NCBI GenBank assembly: GCA_024234875.1
Contig: JACKNM010000007.1
Location: 124,001 to 188,000 of the forward strand
From: Ectothiorhodospiraceae bacterium
GTDB lineage: Bacteria > Pseudomonadota > Gammaproteobacteria > HK1
Direction: 5' to 3'
Length of the DNA: 64,000 nt
The notes under the pieces are model-generated. The model had not been told where the DNA came from. It ran no database searches and saw nothing but the letters and a program-made list of their open reading frames with translations. Every line of letters begins with the position of its first letter. The first letter of the stretch is position 1. A program made the position numbers and the translations under genes. Shown piece after piece: positions 25,433 to 33,449 of this stretch.

Positions 25433-26128
25433 ATGGCACGGCGTATCGCGATCGTGGAGGACGAGCCGGCCATCCGCGAGAACTACGCGGAGGCGTTTCG
25501 CCGGCACGGCTACGAGGTGGCGACGTTCGCCACCCGTGAGGCAGCGCTGGCCCGGCTGCGCGAGCGTCCGCCGGAGCTCGCGATCGTCGATGTCGGTCTG
25601 GGTGACGAGGCCGAGGGCGGGTTCGACCTCTGCCGCGAGCTCCGCGCCCAGTCGCCGACCCTGCCGATCATCTTCCTCACCGCCCGCGACAGTGAGCTCG
25701 ACGCCGTCTCCGGCCTGCGCCTCGGCGCCGACGACTACCTGACCAAGGACATCAGCCTGCCGCACCTGCTCGCCCGCATCGCCGCCCTGCTGCGCCGCGT
25801 GGACGCCCTGCGTGGCGCCACCGGAGAGAGCGCCCGGCTGGAGCGCGGTGCACTGGGACTGGAGCCGGAACGCCTCAGCGCCACCTGGCGGGGAGAGGCG
25901 GTGCCGCTCACGGTCACCGAGTTCTGGATCGTCCACTCGCTGGCGAAGTTCCCGGGCCACGTGAAGACGCGCGACCATCTGATGCGCGACGCGAGCGTGG
26001 TCATCGACGACAGCACGGTGACCTCCCACATCAAGCGAATTCGACGCAAGTTCATCGCCATCGACTCCACCTTCGACTGCATCGACACCGTCTACGGCAT
26101 GGGCTACCGCTGGAACCAGGACGCCTGA
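25433..26128 (+). CDS. pdsR: Response regulator, proteobacterial dedicated sortase system type (PdsR)
   Basis: OmpR-family response regulator of 231 residues. The receiver domain has the acidic pocket (ED near 9-11), phospho-acceptor Asp53 ('IVDVGLGDEAEGGFDLC'), Thr83 and Lys105 ('DDYLTKD'). The C-terminal winged helix has 'PLTVTEFWIVHSLAKFPGHV' and 'SHIKRIRRKF', and ends 'YGMGYRWNQDA', as in regulators paired with dedicated sortase systems. ATG 25433 lies nine bases after GGAGAGG; an in-frame ATG at 25415 would add six residues. The cognate kinase begins 5 nt downstream. No sortase or its substrate is in the window. Confidence 0.85.
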   Translation: MARRIAIVEDEPAIRENYAEAFRRHGYEVATFATREAALARLRERPPELAIVDVGLGDEAEGGFDLCRELRAQSPTLPIIFLTARDSELDAVSGLRLGADDYLTKDISLPHLLARIAALLRRVDALRGATGESARLERGALGLEPERLSATWRGEAVPLTVTEFWIVHSLAKFPGHVKTRDHLMRDASVVIDDSTVTSHIKRIRRKFIAIDSTFDCIDTVYGMGYRWNQDA

Positions 26129-26133
26129 GCCCG

Positions 26134-28206
26134 ATGCCGCGGGCGAGCCTGCGCACCAAGCTGCTGCTGGCGTCGCTGCCGCTCCTCGCGCTGCCGTGGC
26201 TCGGCGTGCAGTACGTCCGAGAGGTCGAGTCGCTGCTGCGCCAGGATCTGCGCACCAGTGTCCTCGACGCCGCCACCACCCTGGCCGCGGTGGTGCAGGC
26301 CGACCCGGAGCGGCTGGTGCCACTGCGTACCGCCACCGCTGCCCCGGGCGCGCATCTGCGCGCCCACCGGATCTCACACGCGCTCACCGTCGACGGGTAC
26401 CCACAGGATTGGGAGCCGCTGCTCGACGGCGCCACCGCGGTGGCGCTGGTGCCGGGGGCGGGGCCCACCCGCGCCACCGCGCTCGCCGCCACCGACGGCA
26501 CGTCGTTCTACCTGTTGCTGCGGGTTCGCGACCCGACCGCGGTGTATCCGCCGGCGGAGACCGGACGCGAGACCCAGGGTGATCACGTCATCGTCAGCGC
26601 GATGGACGAGCGCGGCCGCGGGACGGCCTTCGTGCTCTCGACGCCGTCCCCGGGCTGGGTGAACGTCGGCGCCCAGACGCTGCGTCGAGGCGAGCCGATC
26701 GACGGGCCGGCGCGCCCGGAGGTTCGCGGCCGCGCGGCCTGGCAGCCGTGGGCCGAGGGCGGTGGATACCACGTCGAGCTGCGGCTTCCGCTCGCCCTCG
26801 CCGGGCCGCGTCTGTCGGTCGTGGTGCACGACGGCACCACCGCCGGCGTCGAGGCGCGTCCGGGTCCGACCACGCTCGCCGACGACGGCCAGGCCGCCTT
26901 GCCCCTGCTGCTTCCCGACCCCGGCCTCGACACCCTCCTGCGGGCGCGCGATCCCGGCACCGGCCGCGAGCTGTGGTTGGCAGACGCCCACGGGCGGGTC
27001 CTCGCCCGCGCCGGGAATCTCGGGCCGGCCGCCCCGCGCGGTCGCAGCGGGCTCGACTGGCTGTTCGCGCTGCCGAGCCCGGAGCCGCTCGAGAACGGCC
27101 CGCTGGTCGACGCCCTCGGCGGCGAGGAGGTGGCGCGTGCCCGGCGTGGCGAGGCGGCGAGCGCCTGGCGTCAGCTCGACGACGGCCCCGCCGTGCTGGT
27201 CTCGGCCGCCCACCCGGTGCGCGACGGCGAGCGGGTGGTCGGGGTGGCCGTCGTGCACCACAGCGCGGCGGCAATCCAGACACTGCGAAACCGCGCGGTC
27301 GGCGGTCTGTTGCTCGCGACCGTGGCCGCCTTCGCGGTGGCCGGGATCTGGCTCGTCGCCTTCGGCAGCCGAGTGGCCTTGCGCCTCACCCGCCTGCGCG
27401 ACGACGCCGACCGCGCCATCGACGAGTCCGGGCGCGTGGTCGGCGTGGTCCGCGGGGCCGGACGCGGGGACGAGATCGCGGAGCTTGCCGGCGTGCTCGG
27501 CTCGCTGCTCGAGCGCCTGCGCGGCTATCACGAGTACCTCGAGGCGCTTCGCCGTCGTCTCGGCCACGAGCTGCGCACACCGGTGGCGGTGGTGCGGTCC
27601 TCGCTCGAGAGCCTCGACCCGGACGCGGATGCGGCTCGGGCGGCGCCGTACCTGGCGCGGGCGCGCGACGGTGTCGCCCGGCTCGACGCGATCCTGCGCC
27701 GTCTCGGCGAGGCGACCCGCCTCGAGGAGGCGCTCGCCGACGCGGAGCTCGAAGGCGTCGATCTCGGCGCGCTGCTCGCGCGGGTGGTCGAGGGGTACCG
27801 GCTCGCCTGGCCCGCGACCGCGATGCATCTCGAGCTCCCGACCGACGACGTGCTGCGTATTCGCGGCGCACCCGACCTCCTGGCGCAGATGCTCGACAAG
27901 CTGGTGAGCAATGCGCGTGACTTCGCCCACCCCGGCACCGCGATCCGTCTGCGCGCGTGGCGGGCCGGAGACCGGGTGATGCTGGCGGTGGAGAACGAGG
28001 GCCCACGCCTGCCGCCGGAGATGCGCGAGAAGGTGTTCGACGCGATGGTCAGTGCGCGGGCCGAGGGGCGGAGCGACGAGCCCCACCTCGGGCTGGGTCT
28101 GCACGTGGTGCGACTGGTCGCGACGCACCACGGGGCACGCGCGGTGGCCGAGGACCTGGACCGCGGCGAGGGCGTGCGCATCCGCGTCGATCTGCCGGCC
28201 GGCTGA
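26134..28206 (+). CDS. pdsS: Histidine kinase, proteobacterial dedicated sortase system type (PdsS)
   Basis: Membrane sensor kinase of 690 residues. The N-terminal transmembrane helix ('TKLLLASLPLLALPWLGV') and 'YVREVESLLRQDLRTSVL' match kinases of the dedicated sortase system. A large extracytoplasmic domain follows, including a CBM9-like carbohydrate-binding fold (about 85-245, opening 'ALTVDGYPQDWEPLLDG'). Then come a second transmembrane helix ('GGLLLATVAAFAVAGIWLVA'), HAMP-like region, HisKA with His478 ('GHELRTPVAVV') and HATPase ('LVSNARDFA', 'VENEGP', 'GLGLHVVRLV'). It probably phosphorylates the preceding regulator. The CBM9-like sensor suggests detection of surface glycans. Confidence 0.85.
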   Translation: MPRASLRTKLLLASLPLLALPWLGVQYVREVESLLRQDLRTSVLDAATTLAAVVQADPERLVPLRTATAAPGAHLRAHRISHALTVDGYPQDWEPLLDGATAVALVPGAGPTRATALAATDGTSFYLLLRVRDPTAVYPPAETGRETQGDHVIVSAMDERGRGTAFVLSTPSPGWVNVGAQTLRRGEPIDGPARPEVRGRAAWQPWAEGGGYHVELRLPLALAGPRLSVVVHDGTTAGVEARPGPTTLADDGQAALPLLLPDPGLDTLLRARDPGTGRELWLADAHGRVLARAGNLGPAAPRGRSGLDWLFALPSPEPLENGPLVDALGGEEVARARRGEAASAWRQLDDGPAVLVSAAHPVRDGERVVGVAVVHHSAAAIQTLRNRAVGGLLLATVAAFAVAGIWLVAFGSRVALRLTRLRDDADRAIDESGRVVGVVRGAGRGDEIAELAGVLGSLLERLRGYHEYLEALRRRLGHELRTPVAVVRSSLESLDPDADAARAAPYLARARDGVARLDAILRRLGEATRLEEALADAELEGVDLGALLARVVEGYRLAWPATAMHLELPTDDVLRIRGAPDLLAQMLDKLVSNARDFAHPGTAIRLRAWRAGDRVMLAVENEGPRLPPEMREKVFDAMVSARAEGRSDEPHLGLGLHVVRLVATHHGARAVAEDLDRGEGVRIRVDLPAG

Positions 28207-28341
28207 GCTGACGCCGGAGCGGGCGCGGGGCGCCGATATGCGGATATACTGCGCACCGCAAGCGCACGAGCACGGCGGCCGCGTCGCGACCGGGCCGGCG
28301 GCTCGTGTCCGCGTCACCAGCAGCGGACGGAAGGGACCACG

Positions 28342-29079
28342 ATGCGTGTTCGTCTGACGGGCCGGGCTCGGCGCCGATTCACCCGCGCGCCGGGGGCCGT
28401 GATGGTGGCTGCGGTGGGGCTGCTGCTCGCCGGCTGCGCAGCGGGGCCCGAGACCCTGCCCGAGGACCCGTACGAGTCGGTCAACCGCGGCATCTACGCC
28501 TTCAACGAGACCCTGGACGAGGCGCTGGTCGAGCCGGTCGCGCGCGGCTACCGCGCGGTGACGCCGGATCCGCTCGAGCGCGCGGTCACCAACTTCTTCT
28601 CCAACCTCTCGGACGTGTCGAACGCCGCCAACAACCTGCTCCAGGGCAAGGTGCTGCGGGCGGTCGAGAGTCTCGCCAGGGTGGCCATCAACAGCACCAT
28701 CGGGATCGCCGGTACCGCCGACATCGCGGGCGCGGGAATCCCGCAGTGGCGCGAGGACTTCGGGCAGACGCTCGGCGTGTGGGGGTTCGGAAACGGTCCC
28801 TACGTGGTGTTGCCGCTGCTCGGCGCCAGCACGGTTCGTGACACTGGTGGGCGCATCTTCGACGCGGTCCTTCTCGACCCGGTCGGCAAGCTGAGCGACA
28901 CCGGCGCCCGGCTCGCCGCCGGCGGGACGCGCCTGGTGGACGCGCGCGCGAATCTCCTCGGCACACGCCGCATTCTCGAGCAGGCTGCCCTCGACGAGTA
29001 CGCCTTCGTGCGCGATGCGTATCTGCAGCGACGGCGGTCCCTGGTCCACGACGGTAGCCCGCCGCCCGAGACGGAGTGA
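28342..29079 (+). CDS. mlaA: MlaA (VacJ) outer-membrane lipoprotein
   Basis: Outer-membrane lipoprotein of the Mla pathway that removes phospholipids from the outer leaflet. It has 245 residues; the signal peptide ends in the lipobox LLAGC with Cys32. Family motifs are 'DPYESVNRGIYAFNETLDEA', 'NFFSNLSDVSNAANNLLQGK', 'GIPQWREDFGQTLGVWGFGN' and 'GPYVVLPLLGASTVRD'. GGAAGGG lies just before ATG 28342. A TATACT (28245-28250) about 90 bp upstream may be its -10 box. The rest of the mla operon is not nearby. Confidence 0.94.
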   Translation: MRVRLTGRARRRFTRAPGAVMVAAVGLLLAGCAAGPETLPEDPYESVNRGIYAFNETLDEALVEPVARGYRAVTPDPLERAVTNFFSNLSDVSNAANNLLQGKVLRAVESLARVAINSTIGIAGTADIAGAGIPQWREDFGQTLGVWGFGNGPYVVLPLLGASTVRDTGGRIFDAVLLDPVGKLSDTGARLAAGGTRLVDARANLLGTRRILEQAALDEYAFVRDAYLQRRRSLVHDGSPPPETE

Positions 29080-29161
29080 CCGGCGCCGGCGGCCGAGGCC
29101 ACCCCGGCGCTTCGAATCGCGCCCCCGCTGCGCGTCTCCCGGCTCGGCGACCGGTGGCTCC

Positions 29162-30013
29162 CTACGGGCTGGTCGCCCCTCCCTCCTCCGCCTTCGCGGT
29201 GGCCCACAGCGCCTCGAGCTCGTCGGGACCCATGCTCCCCAGATCGATGCCGCGCGTGCGTGCGATGCGCTCCATCGCCCGAAAGCGGCGCTCGAACTTG
29301 CGGCTGGCGCCCGCCAGAGCGGTCTCCGGGTCGACCTCGAGATGGCGGGCGAGGTTGACGCAGGCGAAGAGCACGTCGCCCAACTCGCCCTCGACCGCCG
29401 CCTGGTCGGCATCGTGCATCGCCGACTCCAGCTCGGCCACCTCCTCGCGCACCTTGGGCAGCACCGCGGTGGCGTGAGACCAGTCGAAGCCCACCCGCGC
29501 CGCCCGCGCCTGCAGCTTGCGCGCACGGAGCAGCGGCGCGAGCCCCGCCGCGACGCCGGCGAGGTGGCTCGGGTCGTCGTCGACGGTCCGACGCTCGGCC
29601 GCCTTGATCGTCTCCCAGGCGACCGACTGGGCCGCGGCGTCGACCCGCTCGGCCGCACCGAAGACGTGCGGATGGCGCCGCGTCATCTTGTCGACGATGG
29701 CCTCGACCACGTCGTCGAACGCGAACCAGCCGGCCTCCTCGGCCATCCGCGCGTGGAACACCACCTGAAACAGGAGATCGCCGAGCTCGTCGCGTAACGC
29801 GCCGGAATCGCCCCGGGCGATCGCGTCGGCGACCTCGTAGGCCTCCTCGACGGTGTAGGGGGCGATGGTCGCGAAGGTCTGCTCGAGGTCCCAGGGGCAT
29901 CCGCCATCCGGGTCGCGCAGGCGCGCCATCAGTGCGATCAGCGAGTCGATCTTCGACAAGGTCGTTTCCGTGAAGCGCGTGAAGGAGGAATCCGCCGTCC
30001 GCGGACGCGTCAT
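29162..30013 (-). CDS. mazG: Nucleoside triphosphate pyrophosphohydrolase MazG
   Basis: All-alpha NTP pyrophosphatase that hydrolyses NTPs and affects ppGpp levels. It has 283 residues with two MazG domains. The first shows 'RLRDPDGGCPWDLEQTFATI', 'APYTVEEAYEVADAI' and the metal motif 'ELGDLLFQVVFHARMAEE'. The second shows 'GFDWSHATAVLPKVREEVAE', 'GELGDVLFACVNLARHL' and 'KFERRFRAMERI'. ATG 30013 adds about 20 residues to the E. coli-type start. Convergent with mlaA and divergent from slt. Confidence 0.94.
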   Translation of the reverse strand: MTRPRTADSSFTRFTETTLSKIDSLIALMARLRDPDGGCPWDLEQTFATIAPYTVEEAYEVADAIARGDSGALRDELGDLLFQVVFHARMAEEAGWFAFDDVVEAIVDKMTRRHPHVFGAAERVDAAAQSVAWETIKAAERRTVDDDPSHLAGVAAGLAPLLRARKLQARAARVGFDWSHATAVLPKVREEVAELESAMHDADQAAVEGELGDVLFACVNLARHLEVDPETALAGASRKFERRFRAMERIARTRGIDLGSMGPDELEALWATAKAEEGGATSP

Positions 30014-30109
30014 GGTACCCTTTCGCGCACTCCAGGCCGGGCCGACTCGGGACCAGCCGATCACGAACGCCGTCTGCGCGTCCGACTCGAGCTCGCGGGA
30101 GGGCTCGTC

Positions 30110-32095
30110 TTGCCCATCGACTCCGTCGCCGAATCCAACCCGTTCTGCTCGCCTGCATGGCGCCGCGCGCTGCTCGCGCTGATGCTCGCGTTGCTGGTTC
30201 CGGCCCGCGGCGCGCACGCGGACGAGGGCGTGCTCCGCGAACGCTTCCTGAGCGCCGAGCGCGCGGCGGAGCGCGGTGATCGCGACGAGGCGCGTCGGCT
30301 GCGAGCGGAGCTCGGCGACTACGCCCTGCTGCCGTACCTCGATGCCGCCCTGCTCGGCGGTCGCCTCGAGGACGCGGGTGGACCGGCAGTGGAAGAGTTC
30401 CTGCGCCGCCACGGCGCGACGCCGGTGGGCGCGCGCGTGCGCACGCGTTGGCTCGACATCCTGGCCGAGCGCGGGGAGTGGCGCACGTTCCTCGCGCTCG
30501 ACGACGGTGGCGGGGGCACCGAGCGCGCATGCCAACGCGCGCGAGCCCGTCTTGCCACCGGGGCCCGCCGGGCCGCCCTCGAGGGCGTCGACCGCCTGTG
30601 GGTCACCCCGCGCTCGCTGCCCGACGTCTGCGACCCGGTGCTCGACGCGTGGCGCGCCGCGGGTCGACTCGACCGCGAGCTCGCGTGGCAGCGCTTCGCC
30701 GCGGCGACCCGCGCCGGCGAGGCGGGGCTCGCCCGCTATCTCGAGCGCTACCTCGCGCGAGCCGACATGGGGCTCGCCCACTGGTGGCGCGACTTGCGCG
30801 CCGACATCGGCGGGCTCGCGACGGCGCGCTTTCCCGCCGCCTCCGCGCAGCGGCTCGCGCCGGTCGCGCTCGACCTGGTGCGGGTCCTGGCGCGGGCCGA
30901 CGTCGAGGCGGCGGCGGCGGCCTGGGAGCTGCGTCGAGCCGAGCTCCCGGCAGCGGTGCGCGGCGAAGCCGACGTCGAGATCGCGGTGCGGCTCGCCCGC
31001 GAGCGTAATGCGCTGGCACGGCCGTGGCTGGAGCGCCTCCCCGAGTCGGCGTTCGCGGCGCGGCGCGAGGCACGGCACTGGCGCCTCGCGGTGGCGCTCC
31101 GCGAAGGGGACTGGCGGGCGGTAAGGGCGGCCGTGGCGGCCCTTCCGGCCGGAGAGCGAGCATCGGACGAAGCGCGCTACTGGGGCGCTCGTGCCGCCAG
31201 GGAGCTCGGAGACGATGCCGCTGCGCGAGCGGGATTCGAGGCGCTGGCGCGGGAGCGCAGCTACTACGGGTTCCTCGCCGCCGACCGGCTCGGGCGACCC
31301 TACCGCCTGGGGCACGAGCCGTTACGACCGGACGCGGCGGCGATCGCGCGGGTGGCGGCGCGCCCGGCGGTTCGGCGCGCGCTCGAGCTGAACGCCATCG
31401 GTCGCGAGATCGACGCCCGACGCGAGTGGCACTGGATGTTGCGCGATCTGCCGCCGGCGGAGCGCCCGGCGGCGGCGGCGCTGGCTCACCGCGAGGGCTG
31501 GCACCATCTGGCCATCCTCACCGCGGCCCGGGCCGAGCGCTACGACGATCTGGAGCTGCGCTTCCCGGTCGCCCATCGCGACGGCGTGCTCCGCGCGGCC
31601 AGCGCGCGGGGCATCGATCCGGCTTGGGTCTTCGCGGTCATCCGCCAGGAGAGCGCGTTCCTGATCGATGCGCGCTCGAGCGCGGGGGCGCTCGGCCTGA
31701 TGCAGATCCTGCCGAGCACCGGTCGCAGCGTCGCGCGCACCTTGAGCCTGCCGCGCCCGTCGTGGGCCGACCTCCTCGACCCACCGGTCAGCGTCGATCT
31801 CGGCAGCGCCTACCTGGCGATGCTCCTCGACCGGTTCGACCGCGACCCCCTACACGCGACGGCTGCCTACAACGCCGGGCCGGGGCGTGTCGCGCGCTGG
31901 CGGCTCGACGCCGCCACGATGCCGGCCGACGTCTGGGTGGAGAGCATTCCCTTCACCGAGACCCGGCGCTACGTGCAGCGCGTGCTGGAGTACCAGGTGA
32001 TCTATGCGCACCGACTCGGGCGCCCCGAGATTCGGTTGAGCGACCGGATGTCGCCTCTCGCGGCCGGAGACGCGCCGAGCAAGCCGAGTCACTGA
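30110..32095 (+). CDS. slt: Soluble lytic murein transglycosylase (Slt70 family)
   Basis: Periplasmic enzyme cleaving peptidoglycan glycan strands to 1,6-anhydro-muropeptides. It has 661 residues with a signal peptide ('ALLALMLALLVPARGAHAD') and a long alpha-superhelical U-domain. The SLT catalytic domain has Glu514 in 'VFAVIRQESAFLIDARSSAG', then 'ALGLMQILPST' and 'ATAAYNAGPGRVARW'. The TTG start at 30110 is supported by GGGAGG seven bases upstream and places the signal peptide correctly. ampD, which recycles the products, is at 58.3 kb. Confidence 0.93.
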   Translation: MPIDSVAESNPFCSPAWRRALLALMLALLVPARGAHADEGVLRERFLSAERAAERGDRDEARRLRAELGDYALLPYLDAALLGGRLEDAGGPAVEEFLRRHGATPVGARVRTRWLDILAERGEWRTFLALDDGGGGTERACQRARARLATGARRAALEGVDRLWVTPRSLPDVCDPVLDAWRAAGRLDRELAWQRFAAATRAGEAGLARYLERYLARADMGLAHWWRDLRADIGGLATARFPAASAQRLAPVALDLVRVLARADVEAAAAAWELRRAELPAAVRGEADVEIAVRLARERNALARPWLERLPESAFAARREARHWRLAVALREGDWRAVRAAVAALPAGERASDEARYWGARAARELGDDAAARAGFEALARERSYYGFLAADRLGRPYRLGHEPLRPDAAAIARVAARPAVRRALELNAIGREIDARREWHWMLRDLPPAERPAAAALAHREGWHHLAILTAARAERYDDLELRFPVAHRDGVLRAASARGIDPAWVFAVIRQESAFLIDARSSAGALGLMQILPSTGRSVARTLSLPRPSWADLLDPPVSVDLGSAYLAMLLDRFDRDPLHATAAYNAGPGRVARWRLDAATMPADVWVESIPFTETRRYVQRVLEYQVIYAHRLGRPEIRLSDRMSPLAAGDAPSKPSH

Positions 32096-32154
32096 GGTGG
32101 TCGGCCAGGCTCTGGGAGCATCGCGAGACCCCGCGCGCCGCAGTCTTGCTGGCG

Positions 32155-32688
32155 TCAGCGCGGCCCCTCTTCCGAGGGCGGCTCCGGATCCGGCATCCGC
32201 ACCAGGCGCTCGACGTCCGGCGCGTGGCCGGCCGAGTAATCGAGGAACAGATGCCCCTGGTGCAGGCAGAACCGGACCCATTTCAGGAGGAACCGGTTGA
32301 GGACCCAACGCCGGTCGAGCTCGGGCATGCGACCGCGGCGCCAGGGCAGCGCGGTGAGGGAACGCCGCCGCCGGGAGTGGCTGACGAGCTCGGCCGCGCG
32401 CACGTCGTGGTAGAGATACACGCGCGCGTTCGGCTCCAGCGCCACCACGTCCCCGTTGTCGAAGCGATAGGTGAGATTGAGCGCGGTGGTGTACTTGTGC
32501 CGCTCGAGCACCGTCACGTAGAGGTCGAGCGCGCCGGAGACCCTGGAGACACGGCAGCCCTGGATCCGTCCGAGCTCCGGAAGGAGCTGAACGAGGCGCA
32601 CGTAGTTGCTCTCGTAGAGGCGGATCAGCGCCGGCAGATCCCGCTCGGGCCTGAACCGGAGGGTCGAACTGGTGGTCGGGTCGCTCAT
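32155..32688 (-). CDS. DUF1249 family protein (YqiB-like)
   Basis: Cytoplasmic protein of 177 residues with the DUF1249 pattern: 'LYESNYVRLVQLLPEL', 'YTTALNLTYRFDN', 'NARVYLYHDVRAAELVS' and 'KWVRFCLHQGHLF'. E. coli YqiB belongs to this family and is uncharacterised. Convergent with slt (59-bp gap) and divergent from the membrane methyltransferase. Confidence 0.88.
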   Translation of the reverse strand: MSDPTTSSTLRFRPERDLPALIRLYESNYVRLVQLLPELGRIQGCRVSRVSGALDLYVTVLERHKYTTALNLTYRFDNGDVVALEPNARVYLYHDVRAAELVSHSRRRRSLTALPWRRGRMPELDRRWVLNRFLLKWVRFCLHQGHLFLDYSAGHAPDVERLVRMPDPEPPSEEGPR

Positions 32689-32792
32689 GGCGGCGGAATG
32701 TTAGCACAGCTCAACTGGCGTCGAGGAAGCACCCGGGCGCGCCTTCGCGGTGACCGCGGGCACCGCCCGACGGGGCCCGGGACGACATTCGG

Positions 32793-33449
32793 ATGGGGCG
32801 GCGGACGATGGCCCTGACGGTGCTCGGGCTCGCCTGGGCCGCTTATTTCGCCCTCCACTCGGTGCTTGCGGCCGACGGCGTCAAGCGCTGGCTCGCGGCC
32901 ACCTCGCCCACCCTCGGGTCGCGCTACCGGCTCCTCTACAACCTGGTGGCGGTGGTCACGTTGCTGCCGCCGGTGTGGCTGCTACACCGCGCGGCCGGAC
33001 CGACGATCGTCGCCTGGAGCGGCCCGCTCGGGGTGGTGGCCGACGGGCTCGCGCTGGTCGCGGTGGGGGTCTTCGCGTGGTCGCTGCGCTTCTACGACGG
33101 ACGTGAGTTCGCGGGGCTGGGCTCGCCCACCGGTGGTGCCCGGGGGCTGGTCATCTCGCCGTTGCACCGCCACGTGCGCCACCCCTGGTATGCCTGCGCC
33201 CTGGTGCTGCTCTGGACACGAGACATGGATCTGGCGCGCCTGCTGGTGGTGGTGCTCGCCACCGCCTACTTCGTGATCGGGTCCCGGCTCGAGGAACGCA
33301 AGCTGCTCGCCGAGCACGGTGAGGCCTACGCCCGATACCGCGCCCGGGTACCCGGACTGCTGCCGATCCCGGGGCGCCGGCTCGGCGCCGCCGAGGCGCG
33401 CGAGCTCGAGGCGCTCTCGCGTCAGCGCGCCGGCCGGGTGACGAGGTAG
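32793..33449 (+). CDS. Membrane methyltransferase, isoprenylcysteine methyltransferase-like
   Basis: Integral membrane protein of 218 residues with about five hydrophobic segments. It has the SAM-binding C-terminal pattern of ICMT/phospholipid methyltransferase-like proteins: 'SPLHRHVRHPWYACALVLLW', then 'YFVIGSRLEERKLLAEHG' and 'YARYRARVPGLLP'. The substrate cannot be inferred; bacterial members act on lipids or are unknown (NnrU-like proteins share the fold). ATG 32808 is an equally plausible start. Its last 28 bp overlap the convergent carbamoyltransferase gene. Confidence 0.75.
   Translation: MGRRTMALTVLGLAWAAYFALHSVLAADGVKRWLAATSPTLGSRYRLLYNLVAVVTLLPPVWLLHRAAGPTIVAWSGPLGVVADGLALVAVGVFAWSLRFYDGREFAGLGSPTGGARGLVISPLHRHVRHPWYACALVLLWTRDMDLARLLVVVLATAYFVIGSRLEERKLLAEHGEAYARYRARVPGLLPIPGRRLGAAEARELEALSRQRAGRVTR

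Noticed and set aside
24080..28206. A sortase, or its target protein, for the PdsRS pair.
   Set aside because: No TLxTC-type catalytic motif and no LPXTG-like cell-wall sorting tail was seen in any gene of the window.
26374..29658. A 1094-codon open frame on the minus strand across the sensor kinase, mlaA and mazG.
   Set aside because: Only the part matching mazG in another frame is real. The product is Arg/Gly/His-rich low-complexity sequence and lies opposite three genes with clear motifs.
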